NCBI GenBank assembly: GCA_025966315.1 | Contig: JAOPUZ010000048.1 | Location: forward strand, 124,001 to 188,000 | Source: Frankiales bacterium | Lineage (GTDB): Bacteria > Actinomycetota > Actinomycetes > Mycobacteriales > Jatrophihabitantaceae | Length of the DNA stretch: 64,000 nucleotides | Direction of reading: 5' to 3' | Shown: positions 35,448 through 44,558 of the stretch, piece after piece | How positions within the stretch are numbered: position 1 is the stretch's first letter | How the letters are laid out: every line of letters begins with the position of its first letter | Program-made: the position numbers and the translations under genes | Notes under the pieces: model-generated | Seen by the model: only the letters and a program-made list of their open reading frames with translations | The model's database searches: none | What the model was told of the DNA's origin: nothing

Positions 35448-35753
35448 GCTGGTGGCGACAAAGTGCACGGTGGCCGACGCGGTCAGATCGTGCACTGCAG
35501 CCACGCCGGCGGAATCACCAGGGACGTCGGCATAAACCACGGCCGCTTCCAGACCGGGCGCGCCGCTGGAGACCGCCATCGCCACCGCAACCTGCAGGGC
35601 CGACAGGGACAGCGACGGTAGCGATACGCCGGCCGCGGCGTACGTACGCCCGTCGGTGTCGCGGACCGCGGCACCATCCGGCGCACCGACCCGGGCCCGA
35701 GTCGCGCGGGCCAACGTCAACAACTTCGCGTCTTCCGGTTCGAGCTCAGTCAT
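35445..35753 (-). CDS. Cytidine-deaminase-like fold protein without catalytic residues
   Basis: About 102 residues from the ATG at 35753, overlapping the corC stop by 8 bases. LLTLARATRARVGAPDGAAVRDTDGRTYAAAGV and SLSALQVAVAMAVSSG match the start of the cytidine deaminase fold, and gene order (corC, this gene, era) matches genes often named cdd in actinobacteria. However, no HAE or PCxxC zinc motif is present: where the Glu and Cys ligands should be there are Leu, Ser and Ala. I therefore call it a non-catalytic homologue and would not assign pyrimidine salvage. Confidence 0.72.
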   Translation of the reverse strand: MTELEPEDAKLLTLARATRARVGAPDGAAVRDTDGRTYAAAGVSLPSLSLSALQVAVAMAVSSGAPGLEAAVVYADVPGDSAGVAAVHDLTASATVHFVATS

Positions 35754-37038
35754 CGTCCTCATCCGGTTCGGGTTCAGCCAACTTGCGCACCAGCACGGTA
35801 TCGATCCGGTTGCGCCGGCCGCCCGCGCTCTCGGCGATCAACTCCAGTCCGTACGCCGTGACGTCGGTGCCTGGAATGGGGACCCGGCCCAAGAGTTGCG
35901 CCATCAAGCCGCCCACGGTCTCGACGTCATCGCCGCGCGGCAGTTCGACCGAGAACAGTTCGGCCAGATCCTCCACGGACAGCCGCGCCGTTATCCGGAC
36001 CGAGCCGTCGGGCAGCTGTTCCACGGGCGCGCGCTCGACGTCGTACTCGTCGCGGATCTCACCGACGATTTCTTCGAGGATGTCCTCGATGGTGACCAGG
36101 CCCGCCGTCCCGCCGTACTCGTCGATCACGATTGCCATGTGCGAGCGAGCGGCCTGCATCTCGCGGAGCAGTTCATCGACCGGTTTGGATTCCGGTACGA
36201 ACGCGGGCGTCCGCATGACCTCGTCCAGCTTGGTCTGGCGCGCGCGGTCCGGGTCCTGTGATCGGCGCACCAGATCTTTCAGGTAGACGATGCCGACCAC
36301 GTCGTCCACGTTGTCCGCGACCACCGGGATGCGGCTGAACCCCGAACGCAGCGCCAAGGCCAGCGCCTGGGGGACGGACTTCGTGCTTTCCACCCAGACC
36401 AGATCGGTCCGCGGCACCATCACCTCACGGGCGATGGTGTCGCCGAGCTCGAACACGGACTGGATCATTTCGCGCTCGCCGCGTTCCACCACGCCGCGGG
36501 CCTCGGCCATGTCAACCAGTTCGCGGATCTCTACCTCGGAGGAGAACGGGCCCTCGCGATAACCCTTGCCCGGCGTGATCGCGTTGCCCAGCAGGATCAA
36601 CAAGGACGCCAGCGGCCCGAAGATCCGACCCAGTCCCAGCACCGCGCCGGCGCCGAAGAGGGCGACGGAATAAGGGTGTTGTCGACCGATGGTGCGCGGC
36701 CCGACGCCGATCAGGACGTAGGAGACCAGCATCATCACGACGACGGTGCCGAGCACCACCGACCAGCTCGCGCTCCAGATACTCACCGCCGCGAGCGTGC
36801 CGAACACCGTGGCGGTGACCTCGGCGGCGACCCGCAGCAGTAACAGCAGGTTCGTGTAACGAGACCGGTCGGTCAGCACCGCGAGCAGTGACTTGGCCCC
36901 GCGACGGCGCTCCCGGAGCAACTCCTCGACGCGGGCTCGCGAGACCCGGGCCAGTGCGGAATCCACCGCGGCCAGCGCGCCGGCCAATGGGACGAGACAT
37001 ACCGCCGCGATCAGCAGCAGCACGTTGGGGGCGGTCAT
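35746..37038 (-). CDS. CorC/HlyC-type membrane protein with CBS domains
   Basis: 430 residues. N-terminal DUF21 (CNNM) membrane domain with helices such as VLLLIAAVCLVPLAGALAAV and SWSVVLGTVVVMMLVSYVLIGVG. A cytoplasmic CBS pair follows (MVPRTDLVWVESTKSV, then ARSHMAIVIDEYGGTAGLVT with EDILEEIVGEIRDEYD). The C-terminal CorC_HlyC domain contains DGSVRITARLSVEDL. The family is linked to magnesium efflux. It abuts ybeY with no gap, so the order phoH-ybeY-corC is a single unit here. Confidence 0.92.
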   Translation of the reverse strand: MTAPNVLLLIAAVCLVPLAGALAAVDSALARVSRARVEELLRERRRGAKSLLAVLTDRSRYTNLLLLLRVAAEVTATVFGTLAAVSIWSASWSVVLGTVVVMMLVSYVLIGVGPRTIGRQHPYSVALFGAGAVLGLGRIFGPLASLLILLGNAITPGKGYREGPFSSEVEIRELVDMAEARGVVERGEREMIQSVFELGDTIAREVMVPRTDLVWVESTKSVPQALALALRSGFSRIPVVADNVDDVVGIVYLKDLVRRSQDPDRARQTKLDEVMRTPAFVPESKPVDELLREMQAARSHMAIVIDEYGGTAGLVTIEDILEEIVGEIRDEYDVERAPVEQLPDGSVRITARLSVEDLAELFSVELPRGDDVETVGGLMAQLLGRVPIPGTDVTAYGLELIAESAGGRRNRIDTVLVRKLAEPEPDEDDD

Positions 37039-37548
37039 CTAGCCGCGCTGCTCGCCCGCCGTACCGGGGAGCGGGGTGCGGACCTGCTCCCGGCCGTGTG
37101 CCCGCGTCCAGTCGTCGACCAATCGCGCCTGGAGTTCGAACATCTCGCGTTCATCGTCGGGTTCGCCGTGGTCGTAGCCCAGCAAATGCAGCACCCCATG
37201 GGTGGTGAGCAGGGTTAGTTCGGACTGCGTGGAATGCCCGGCCGTCGCGGCCTGCTTCGCGGCGACGTCAGGGCAAAGGATCACATCGCCGAGCAATGCG
37301 GGCAGCGGCGCGGATTCGATCCCGGGCTTGCTGTCCAAGGTGTCCATCGGGAACGCCATCACATCGGTCGGGCCGTCCAAGTCCATCCACTGCTTGTGCA
37401 GCGTGGTCATGGCCTCGGTGTCGACGATCAGCACCGACAGCTCGGCTTGCCGATTCACTCCCATGGCGTCCAGGGTGTGCCGAGCGATGGAACTGATCGC
37501 GTCCTCGTCGATCGAGTGGCCGGACTCGTTGTTGATTTCGATACTCAT
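37039..37548 (-). CDS. ybeY: rRNA maturation endoribonuclease YbeY
   Basis: 169 residues. The zinc motif [17 protein letters not shown] (HGxLHLxGYDH pattern) is intact, together with [20 protein letters not shown] and [16 protein letters not shown]. YbeY acts in 16S rRNA 3'-end maturation and ribosome quality control. It lies between phoH and corC with gaps of 25 and 0 bases. Confidence 0.96.
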   Translation of the reverse strand: MSIEINNESGHSIDEDAISSIARHTLDAMGVNRQAELSVLIVDTEAMTTLHKQWMDLDGPTDVMAFPMDTLDSKPGIESAPLPALLGDVILCPDVAAKQAATAGHSTQSELTLLTTHGVLHLLGYDHGEPDDEREMFELQARLVDDWTRAHGREQVRTPLPGTAGEQRG

Positions 37549-37573
37549 GTCGGGATGCTCATCGCCTCGGGCG

Positions 37574-38572
37574 TCAGATCAGTTCGTCGTACTTGGAGTA
37601 CGCCTCGACGATCTCGCCGACCAGTTGGTGACGGACCACGTCCTTGCTGTCCAGATATGCGAAGTTGATGTCGTCGACGTCTCCGAGGATGTCGCGGACC
37701 ACTCGAAGCCCGGATTTCGTACCGCTGGGTAGGTCGATCTGAGTTATGTCGCCGGTGACCACGATCCGCGAGCCGAACCCGAGCCGGGTCAGGAACATCT
37801 TCATCTGCTCCGGGGTGGTGTTCTGCGCCTCGTCCAAGATCACGAACGCGTCGTTGAGGGTGCGCCCGCGCATGTACGCCAGCGGAGCGACCTCGATGGT
37901 GCCGGCCTGCAGCAGCCGCGGGACCGACTCGGGATCGAGCATGTCGTGCAAGGCATCCATCAACGGACGCAGGTACGGATCGATCTTGTCGTTCAACGTG
38001 CCGGGCAGGAAGCCCAGTCGCTCGCCCGCCTCGACCGCGGGCCGGGTCAGGATGATGCGGTTCACCTGCTTGGCCTGCAGCGCCTGGACGGCCTTGGCCA
38101 CGGCCAGGTAGGTCTTACCGGTGCCGGCCGGCCCGATGCCGAACACGATCGTGTGCTGGTCGATCGCGTCGACGTAACGCTTCTGGTTCACCGTCTTCGG
38201 ACGGATGTTCTTGCCGCGGCGCGAAAGAATGTTGAGGCTGAGAACCTCGGCGGGACGGTGCTGGGTGTCGGCCTGCAGAATGCCCAGCGAACGGGCGACC
38301 GCGTCGGGCGTCAGGTGTTGCCCGGTGGCCATCAGCGCCAGCAGCTCCTCGAAGAGCCGGATCGCGATCGCGTTATCGCCCGGTTCACCGGTCACGGTGA
38401 TCTCGTTGCCGCGAACGTGGATTTCGGACTCGAGCCGGGCTTCCATCAGCCGGAGCAGCTCATCACCCGGACCGAGCAGGCCGACCATGGCGGCGTCACC
38501 CGGAACGACGAAGCGGGTGCTCACCCGCTGGATCTCACGGCGCTTGCTTCGTGTTGTTTCGGGTTCCGACAA
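37574..38572 (-). CDS. phoH: PhoH-like ATPase
   Basis: 332 residues. Walker A is [16 protein letters not shown] and Walker B is [19 protein letters not shown], followed by the sensor [14 protein letters not shown]. An N-terminal KH-like segment ([20 protein letters not shown]) precedes the ATPase. Family members are RNA-linked helicase/ATPases, often paired with YbeY as here. The 123-base upstream gap holds a small hairpin after the HIT gene, so phoH may have its own promoter. Confidence 0.93.
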   Translation of the reverse strand: MSEPETTRSKRREIQRVSTRFVVPGDAAMVGLLGPGDELLRLMEARLESEIHVRGNEITVTGEPGDNAIAIRLFEELLALMATGQHLTPDAVARSLGILQADTQHRPAEVLSLNILSRRGKNIRPKTVNQKRYVDAIDQHTIVFGIGPAGTGKTYLAVAKAVQALQAKQVNRIILTRPAVEAGERLGFLPGTLNDKIDPYLRPLMDALHDMLDPESVPRLLQAGTIEVAPLAYMRGRTLNDAFVILDEAQNTTPEQMKMFLTRLGFGSRIVVTGDITQIDLPSGTKSGLRVVRDILGDVDDINFAYLDSKDVVRHQLVGEIVEAYSKYDELI

Positions 38573-38646
38573 GTTGGGATGCGCTGCTTTCTGATCTCGG
38601 TGTCTCAGGACTCGTGTTGGTCGGGCTATTCACAAGTTTACCCGCG

Positions 38647-38669
38647 AAGGGTGCTGATCGGTCACCCTT
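38647..38669 (-). terminator. Small hairpin between HIT gene and phoH
   Basis: AAGGGTG at 38647-38653 pairs perfectly with CACCCTT at 38663-38669 over a 9-base loop. It lies 27 bases downstream of the HIT gene stop on the minus strand. The stem is short and there is no clear T-run on that strand, so termination may be partial. Confidence 0.4.
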
Positions 38670-38695
38670 TTGGTCCGCTCCGTGTTTCGGCCGCG

Positions 38696-39040
38696 CTACT
38701 TCTGCCCGTGCGCCCACATCTGGCCGCTACCGCTCAGGATGTGGGCGTGCACGTGAAGGACGGTCTGCCCGGATTCTGGGCCGGTGTTGAAGATCGTGGT
38801 GAAGTAGGGCAGCTCCAGTTGACGGCTCACGGCACGGACCCCGTTCAGGACATCGGCGGCAGCTTCGCGATTCGCGCCCAGTTCGGTGATGTCGGCAATG
38901 TGTTCGCGCGGGATCACCAGCACGTGGGTCGGGGCCTTCGGCATGATGTCGCGGAACGCGATGACCCGATCGTCGGTGTAGACCACATCGGCCGGGATCT
39001 CTTCGGCGACGATGCGACAGAACAGGCAGTCAGCGACCAT
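38696..39040 (-). CDS. HIT-family nucleotide-binding hydrolase
   Basis: About 114 residues from the ATG at 39040 (MVADCLFCRIVAEEIPADVV). The histidine triad is VLHVHAHIL. An N-terminal CLFC pair may bind zinc. HINT-type proteins hydrolyse adenosine phosphoramidates or related nucleotides. Position between rsmE and phoH is the standard actinobacterial order. Confidence 0.94.
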   Translation of the reverse strand: MVADCLFCRIVAEEIPADVVYTDDRVIAFRDIMPKAPTHVLVIPREHIADITELGANREAAADVLNGVRAVSRQLELPYFTTIFNTGPESGQTVLHVHAHILSGSGQMWAHGQK

Positions 39041-39098
39041 GCCGCTCAACTTAACCAACGGGCTGAACGGGCCAGCAGGCGACTGGGCCGGCGTCGGT

Positions 39099-39839
39099 TC
39101 AGCGCCAACGGCCAGCGGCCACCGAGAGCACCGCCAACGCGGCCCCGCCGGCGGTCGAACTGCGCATCACTTCAGCGCCCAGCCGGACCAGCCGTGCACC
39201 GGCTTGCTCGAAGCGGGCCAGCTCGGCCGGATCGATGCCGCCCTCGGGCCCGACGACCACGACCACGTCACCCGCTACCGGCAGGGCAGCGAGGTCGAGT
39301 GAGTGCTCGGCGTCCTCGTGCAGCACCAACGCGAGATCGGCGGCTCGCAGCCGGTCGGCCACCAGCTCGGTCGAGGCCAGGCCGGCTACCAGCGGAATCC
39401 TCGACCGGCGGGACTGTTTGCTGGCCTCGGAGGCGGTGCGGCGCCATTTCGCCACGCCCCGCTCGGCCTTCTCGCCACGCCACTGGCTGATCGAGCGGGC
39501 GGCCGACCAGGGCACCAGCTCGTCGACGCCGAGCTCGGTCATCACCTCGACGGCCAGTTCGCCCCGATCACCCTTCGGCAGCGCCTGGACCACGACGAAG
39601 CGCAGCACCGGCTCAGCCGCGGTCGACCGGTCGGTGATGCGCAGCCGCACCTCGTCCCGCGCGACGGATTCCACGACCGCGTCGGCTAGACCGCCCCGGC
39701 CATCGGACAGCAACACCGCCTCGCCGACACCGATTCGCTTTACCACCGCGAGGTGGCGTGCCTCGTCGCCGGTCAGCACCAGCGCATCGCCCGGGCCGGC
39801 CGAACCGAGATCCGGGACGAGGAACAGCGGCGGGGTCAT
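39099..39839 (-). CDS. rsmE: 16S rRNA (uracil1498-N3)-methyltransferase
   Basis: 246 residues from the ATG at 39839; a longer in-frame reading only extends into the dnaJ coding region. SPOUT-class methyltransferase. Visible blocks: GDEARHLAVVKRIGVGEAVLL (PUA-like N-domain), VQALPKGDRGELAVEVMTELGV, KQSRRSRIPLV, and the knot region VVVVGPEGGIDPAEL with LGAEVMRSSTAGGAALAVL. It follows dnaJ after 46 bases in the hrcA-dnaJ-rsmE order common in Gram-positive bacteria. Confidence 0.95.
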   Translation of the reverse strand: MTPPLFLVPDLGSAGPGDALVLTGDEARHLAVVKRIGVGEAVLLSDGRGGLADAVVESVARDEVRLRITDRSTAAEPVLRFVVVQALPKGDRGELAVEVMTELGVDELVPWSAARSISQWRGEKAERGVAKWRRTASEASKQSRRSRIPLVAGLASTELVADRLRAADLALVLHEDAEHSLDLAALPVAGDVVVVVGPEGGIDPAELARFEQAGARLVRLGAEVMRSSTAGGAALAVLSVAAGRWR

Positions 39840-39885
39840 CGGTATCGGCGGTCTCGGCGGCTGCTGGTCGGCTCGACGGAGCTGC

Positions 39886-41028
39886 TCAGCGCTGACCGAA
39901 CGCGTCGCGCACCTTGGAGAACAGGCCGCCGCGGGCACTGGAGACGCTGACTTCCTCGTCACGCAGTGCCGCCAACTGGCGCAGCAACGATTCCTGAGCG
40001 TCGTCCAGCCGGGACGGCGTCCGGACCTCGACGTGCACATGCAGGTCGCCGCGGACCGAACTGCGCAGCCGCGGAACACCCTTACCGCGCATGGTGATCA
40101 CGGCACCGGACTGGGTGCCGGGCCGGATCTCGATCTGTTCCTCTGAGTCCAGCGTGCTGAGGGACAGTTCGGTCCCCAGCGCCGCGGCCGTCATGGGCAC
40201 CGCGATGGTGCAGTGCAGATCCGAACCGTCCCGGGTGAAGGTCTCGTGCTCGCGTTCGGTGACCTCGATGTACAGGTCGCCGGCCGGGCCGCCGCCGGGG
40301 CCGACCTCGCCCTGCCCGGACATCCGGATTCGCATACCGTCCTCGATGCCGCCGGGGACGTCGACGGAAATGGTGCGCCGGGCCCTGATGCGACCCTCGC
40401 CGGCGCAGCTCGGGCAGGGTGACGGGATGCGCTGGCCGGTGCCACCACAGGTGGGGCACGGGCGGCTCGACATCACCGGGCCGAGCAGTGAACGCTGCAT
40501 GGACTGCACCTCGCCACGCCCGGCACACGTCTCGCAGGTACGGGGCTGGGTGCCCGGGGCGCAGCCGTCGCCGTGACAGGTCTGGCAGATCACGGCGGTC
40601 TCGACGGCGATGTCCTTGTGCACACCGAAGGCCATCTCTTCCAGGCTGAGATCGACCCGCAGCAACGCGTCCGCGCCCTGGCGGACCCGGCTCCGGGGCC
40701 CGCGGCCAGCGGTACCGCCGCCGAAGAACGTCTCGAAGATGTCGCCGAAACCGCTGAATCCGGCTCCGGTGAACGGGTTGCCGGCCTGACCGGCACCGCC
40801 GTTGGACAGCGGATCGCCACCGAGATCGACGATCCGTCGTTTCTCCGGGTCCGACAGGACCTCGTACGCAGTCGTGACGTCCTTGAACCGGTCCTGCGCG
40901 GACGGGTCCGGGTTGACGTCCGGATGGAGTTCGCGGGCCAGCTTTCGATAGGCCCGTTTGATCTCTTCCGCGGTGGCGTCCTGGCCTACGCCCAGCTGCG
41001 CGTAGTAGTCGCGAACCGTACCTGCCAC
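39886..41028 (-). CDS. dnaJ: Chaperone DnaJ (hrcA-linked, DnaJ2 type)
   Basis: 380 residues. J domain with the HPD motif ([14 protein letters not shown]). Gly/Phe-rich segment ([20 protein letters not shown]). Four complete zinc repeats: [24 protein letters not shown] and CPSCAGEG. The client-binding C-terminal domains follow. It stimulates DnaK ATPase and hands over unfolded proteins. The start is a GTG at 41028. A CIRCE operator lies 83 bases upstream, in the gap after hrcA, so dnaJ probably has its own HrcA-controlled promoter in addition to read-through from hrcA. Confidence 0.96.
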   Translation of the reverse strand: MAGTVRDYYAQLGVGQDATAEEIKRAYRKLARELHPDVNPDPSAQDRFKDVTTAYEVLSDPEKRRIVDLGGDPLSNGGAGQAGNPFTGAGFSGFGDIFETFFGGGTAGRGPRSRVRQGADALLRVDLSLEEMAFGVHKDIAVETAVICQTCHGDGCAPGTQPRTCETCAGRGEVQSMQRSLLGPVMSSRPCPTCGGTGQRIPSPCPSCAGEGRIRARRTISVDVPGGIEDGMRIRMSGQGEVGPGGGPAGDLYIEVTEREHETFTRDGSDLHCTIAVPMTAAALGTELSLSTLDSEEQIEIRPGTQSGAVITMRGKGVPRLRSSVRGDLHVHVEVRTPSRLDDAQESLLRQLAALRDEEVSVSSARGGLFSKVRDAFGQR

Positions 41029-41110
41029 CTGCCGACCTCACTCACTAGTACTCGTACTCGCTCTGACGTGCCCTGCCGTGATCGGCCGACGATTACTGAC
41101 CGGACGCGCA

Positions 41111-41137
41111 CTGGCACTCCTACGTTCGGAGTGCCAG
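41111..41137. promoter_or_regulatory. CIRCE operator (HrcA binding site)
   Basis: CTGGCACTC at 41111-41119 and its exact complement GAGTGCCAG at 41129-41137 are separated by 9 bases. The known CIRCE is TTAGCACTC-N9-GAGTGCTAA; this copy keeps GCACTC-N9-GAGTGC and the 9-base spacing with symmetric changes in the outer bases. It sits between hrcA and dnaJ, 83 bases before the dnaJ start, and is the expected target of the neighbouring HrcA. Confidence 0.85.
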
Positions 41138-41162
41138 TGTCTGAGTGTACGTTCCGCTCCGG

Positions 41163-42185
41163 TCAGTTCTCGGCGAGCAGGTCGCCGACGTAGCGCGCGA
41201 CCGCGGCAACCCGGGCCATGGTGTGGGCGTAGTCCATTCGCCGCGGGCCGAGCACTCCCACGCCGCCCAGGGCAATGCCGCTCACGCCGTAGCCGGCCGA
41301 GACCACCGACGCGGTGTGCAGCCCCTCGTAACTGTTCTCGTTGCCGATCCGGACCAGCACCTGCCCAGAGGCGGCGGATTGCTGATCGAGCAACCGCAGC
41401 AGCACGACCTGTTCTTCGAGGGCCTCCAGCACCGGACGGATCGCCGGGAAGTCCAGGGTGTGTTCGGTGAGGTTGGCCGAGCCGGCCAGCACCACGCGCT
41501 CGGACGGGTGTTCCACCAGCGCCTCGAGCAGTACCGAACTCAACATCGTGACCAGCGTCTGGAGATGCCCGGGCACGTTGTCCGGTAGCTCGGAGACGAC
41601 GACCGGTGCCTCAGCCAGCTTCGCCCCGATCAGGCGGGCATTCAGGACGGTGCGCAATTCGGCGACGTCGTCTGGCTCGACCGAGCCGGGCAACTCGACG
41701 ACTCGCTGCTCGACCCGACCGGTGTCGGTGATCAGCACCAGCATCAATCGGCTGGGGCTGAGCAACAGGAGTTCCATGTGCCGGACGCGTGAGCGCGACA
41801 GCGACGGGTACTGGACGACGGCCACATTGCGGGTCAGCTGCGCCAGCGCCCGGACGGCGTTGTGCAACACGCTGTCCAGATCGACCGCGCTGTCCAGAAA
41901 TGTCTCGATCGCGCGGCGCTCGGCCTGACTCAGCGGCTTGAGTGCGGTTAGCTTGTCCACGAACAGCCGGTAACCCGCGTCGGTCGGCACCCGGCCGGCC
42001 GAGGTGTGGGGCTGATGGATCAACCCGTCGTCTTCCAACGCCGCCATGTCATTACGGATGGTTGCCGGAGAAACGCCCAGATTGTGGTGATCCGCGATCG
42101 CCTTACTGCCGACCGGCTCGTTCGTGGCGATGAAGTCCTCGACGATGGCACGCAGAACTTCGAGTTTGCGCTCTTCAACATTCAC
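41163..42185 (-). CDS. hrcA: Heat-inducible transcription repressor HrcA
   Basis: 340 residues from the GTG at 42185 ([18 protein letters not shown]), with AAGGGGGC upstream; an earlier in-frame ATG is less well supported. An N-terminal winged helix ([41 protein letters not shown]) binds CIRCE, and a GAF-like dimer domain follows. HrcA represses groE/dnaJ-type genes and is stabilised by GroEL. The CIRCE element just downstream marks dnaJ as a direct target. Confidence 0.96.
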   Translation of the reverse strand: MNVEERKLEVLRAIVEDFIATNEPVGSKAIADHHNLGVSPATIRNDMAALEDDGLIHQPHTSAGRVPTDAGYRLFVDKLTALKPLSQAERRAIETFLDSAVDLDSVLHNAVRALAQLTRNVAVVQYPSLSRSRVRHMELLLLSPSRLMLVLITDTGRVEQRVVELPGSVEPDDVAELRTVLNARLIGAKLAEAPVVVSELPDNVPGHLQTLVTMLSSVLLEALVEHPSERVVLAGSANLTEHTLDFPAIRPVLEALEEQVVLLRLLDQQSAASGQVLVRIGNENSYEGLHTASVVSAGYGVSGIALGGVGVLGPRRMDYAHTMARVAAVARYVGDLLAEN

Positions 42186-42377
42186 GTCATCGCCCCCTTC
42201 ATAGCTGATCCACGACGTTCGGTGTGCTCGGAATCGAATCTGCATTCCGTGGCTACTTCTAGTTTAGTTGCTAACCGCAGGTCGCCGACGCGAACTGACG
42301 AGCACGCTAGGGTGCGATGGCTTGCGCGCAGACCCAGACCACACCGATACCGAGCATGAGCCGAGGAGTGAATTTCG

Positions 42378-42692
42378 TTGATCTTCAAGGCTGTCCGGGA
42401 GGGCAAACCGTACCCCGACCATGGCTTCTCGTCCCGCGACTGGGCCAACGTACCGCCACGCTCGGTCCGGCTGGACCAACTCACCACGATTAAACGAGAG
42501 CTGGCGTTGGACAAATTGCTCGACGAGGATTCAACGTTTTATGGCGACCTCTTCCCGCACGCCGTTCAGTGGGACGGTGAGATGTACCTCGAAGACGGGC
42601 TGCACCGGGCGGTTCGCGCCGCCCTGCAGCAACGACATTCCCTGCACGTCAGGGTGCTGGATCTGGACGAATTGCGGCCGACCAAGAAATAA
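42378..42692 (+). CDS. Small conserved actinobacterial protein (ParB-like fold suspected)
   Basis: 104 residues from a TTG at 42378 with GAGGAG 9 bases upstream; no ATG in this frame fits. The sequence FKAVREGKPYPDHGFSSRDW, PPRSVRLDQLTTIKRELALD, LLDEDSTFYGDLFPHAVQW and YLEDGLHRAVRAALQQRHSL has the look of ParB/Sulfiredoxin-like proteins (DGxHR motif). I know it as a widely conserved gene between hrcA and hemW in actinobacteria, but not a proven function. It is transcribed against its neighbours and converges with hemW at a distance of 2 bases. Confidence 0.82.
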   Translation: MIFKAVREGKPYPDHGFSSRDWANVPPRSVRLDQLTTIKRELALDKLLDEDSTFYGDLFPHAVQWDGEMYLEDGLHRAVRAALQQRHSLHVRVLDLDELRPTKK

Positions 42693-42694
42693 CA

Positions 42695-43933
42695 TCAGCT
42701 GGGATCGTCGAGCACGTCCAGCAGGTCCCGCACCACCGCATCGGCCAGCAAGCGCCCGCGCTGGGTGAGGACCAATCGGCCCAGACCGAGCGCCCCCCGA
42801 TCGGCCAGGCCCCAACCAACGGCCTGCTGGGCGTGCCGGGTCGCCGCCGCCGGTAACGCGGTTAGGTCGAGCCCATCGCGCATTCGCAGTTGCAGCATCA
42901 CCCGTTCGGTCAATCTCGAGCGGAAGCCGAGTGTTTCCCGACCGGCCGCCGGACTCAGACCGCTGTCCAGGGCCGAGGCGTACCGGGACGGGTGTTTGAC
43001 GTTCCACCAGCGGACGCCGCCGACATGGCTGTGTGCGCCCGGACCGGCGCCCCACCAATTGGCCCCGGACCAGTAGAGCTGATTGTGCCGACTCTGCGCT
43101 GCGTCGTTGGCCGCCCAGTTCGACACCTCGTACCACTGCAGCCCCTGGCGGCTCAGAAAATCGTCAGCCTGCAGGTAACGATCGGCGAGCACGTCGTCGT
43201 CCGGCGCCGCGATCGTTCCGTTTCGGACCTGGCGCGCCAACGGGGTGCCGTCCTCCACGATCAGGGCGTAGGCACTGAGGTGATCCGGCCCGGCCGACAC
43301 GGCGGATTCCAACGAGACTTGCCAGTCTTCGTCGGTCTCCCCCGGGGTTCCGTAGATCAGGTCCAGGTTGACGTGTTCGAATCCAGCGGACCGGGCCTCG
43401 CCGACGGCCGCCAACGCCCGCTCCGGACGATGTTGTCGATCCAGCGTCGCCAACACCGAGGGCACGGCGGACTGCATCCCCAGTGACAACCGGGTGAAAC
43501 CGGCGGTACGCAGGTGGCTGAGGTAGGCCGGCGCCACCGACTCGGGGTTGGCTTCGGTGGTGATCTCGGCGTCTGGGGCGAGGCCGAATTCGGCGCCGAT
43601 CTCGGCCAGGATCAGGCCCAGATGTTCGGCCGGGAGTAACGACGGTGTGCCGCCACCGAAGAAAACCGTGCTAACCGGCGGGGTGCTGGCCGGCAGAATC
43701 TGACGGGCGAGCCTGATCTCGTTGAGCAGGGTGTCGGCGTAGGTCCCCCGAGTCACGCCCTCGCCGAGCTCGGTCGCCGTGTAGGTGTTGAAATCGCAAT
43801 AGCCGCAGCGGACGGTGCAGAACGGGATGTGCACATAGAAACCGAACGGCTGCTCCCGCAGCGTGGACAGCGCCGAATACGGCAGCTGACCGTCGGCGGG
43901 CGCCGGGTCGGCGAGAGGCAACGCGGAAGGCAT
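42695..43933 (-). CDS. hemW: Heme chaperone HemW (radical SAM)
   Basis: 412 residues from the ATG at 43933 (MPSALPLADPAPADGQL). The radical SAM cluster motif is FCTVRCGYCDFNTY (CxxxCxxC). Other blocks are TVFFGGGTPSLLP, TTEANPESVAPAYL, RLSLGMQSAVPSVLATLDR and LDLIYGTPGETDEDWQ, then the HemN_C domain. Older annotation calls it coproporphyrinogen oxidase-like, but this subgroup inserts heme and lacks the extra Cys of HemN (CDFN rather than CDFC). In the family order lepA-hemW-hrcA it should follow lepA; here 6 kb of other genes intervene. Confidence 0.93.
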   Translation of the reverse strand: MPSALPLADPAPADGQLPYSALSTLREQPFGFYVHIPFCTVRCGYCDFNTYTATELGEGVTRGTYADTLLNEIRLARQILPASTPPVSTVFFGGGTPSLLPAEHLGLILAEIGAEFGLAPDAEITTEANPESVAPAYLSHLRTAGFTRLSLGMQSAVPSVLATLDRQHRPERALAAVGEARSAGFEHVNLDLIYGTPGETDEDWQVSLESAVSAGPDHLSAYALIVEDGTPLARQVRNGTIAAPDDDVLADRYLQADDFLSRQGLQWYEVSNWAANDAAQSRHNQLYWSGANWWGAGPGAHSHVGGVRWWNVKHPSRYASALDSGLSPAAGRETLGFRSRLTERVMLQLRMRDGLDLTALPAAATRHAQQAVGWGLADRGALGLGRLVLTQRGRLLADAVVRDLLDVLDDPS

Positions 43934-43987
43934 CCTCACAGTGTGCTCGGCCCGCTCGGCCAAACGTCATCGGCCGCGCCGACCAGC

Positions 43988-44506
43988 TCAGGAACCGGTG
44001 TCGACGAGCACGAAACTCGAATAGTGGTCGCCGGTGTAGTAAAGCTGGCCGCCCTGCCCGGTGATCAGCCGGCGGGCGCCCCGATCATCCGATCCCGGCG
44101 TGGTCACCGTGTATTCGTGGTAATAACCACGTGGTTCGTTGGGCAGGTGTTTCTCCAGGTTGCCGAAGACCACACCGTCCTGCGCGTACGGGTACGGACC
44201 ATGCCCCACGATGAGCTGCCAGGTCTGGCGAGCCTGCGCCGGCAGCGCTGACAACGGGGTTGCGTACCGGAGCGAAGCGCTCGTCGACGCCCTCGAAGTG
44301 GGCGCCTGGTCAGTAGCCGAACTCCGTGCGGTCGAGGTGGGTTTGGCCTGCTGGGCCGGGGCGCTCGGGGTCGGCCCGCCATCGTGGCGAGCATCACCGT
44401 CGCCGCCGGATGAACCTCGTATCGCATATCCAATGACCAGGAGCAATATGAGGATCACGAGGGCCACGAGCGGACGAATGCGCCACGAAGTGCGCGCCAG
44501 GGCCAT
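43988..44506 (-). CDS. Membrane-anchored guanyl-specific ribonuclease (RNase Sa/N1 family)
   Basis: 172 residues from the ATG at 44506. A single N-terminal membrane segment (PLVALVILILLLVIGYAI) and a Ser/Thr/Ala-rich linker precede a complete RNase Sa-type domain: LPAQARQTWQLI, QDGVVFGNLEKHLP, then GYYHEYTVTTPGSDDRGARR and LYYTGDHYSSFVLV. Catalytic Glu (HEYT), Arg (GARR) and His (DHYSSF) are all present. The domain would lie outside the membrane. No barstar-like inhibitor gene is adjacent, in line with an extracellular activity that does not endanger the producer. Confidence 0.88.
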   Translation of the reverse strand: MALARTSWRIRPLVALVILILLLVIGYAIRGSSGGDGDARHDGGPTPSAPAQQAKPTSTARSSATDQAPTSRASTSASLRYATPLSALPAQARQTWQLIVGHGPYPYAQDGVVFGNLEKHLPNEPRGYYHEYTVTTPGSDDRGARRLITGQGGQLYYTGDHYSSFVLVDTGS

Positions 44507-44558
44507 GCGCAGCAGCCTAGAGCCCGCCCCGGCCAGTCCAACGAGTAGAGGAGCACGC

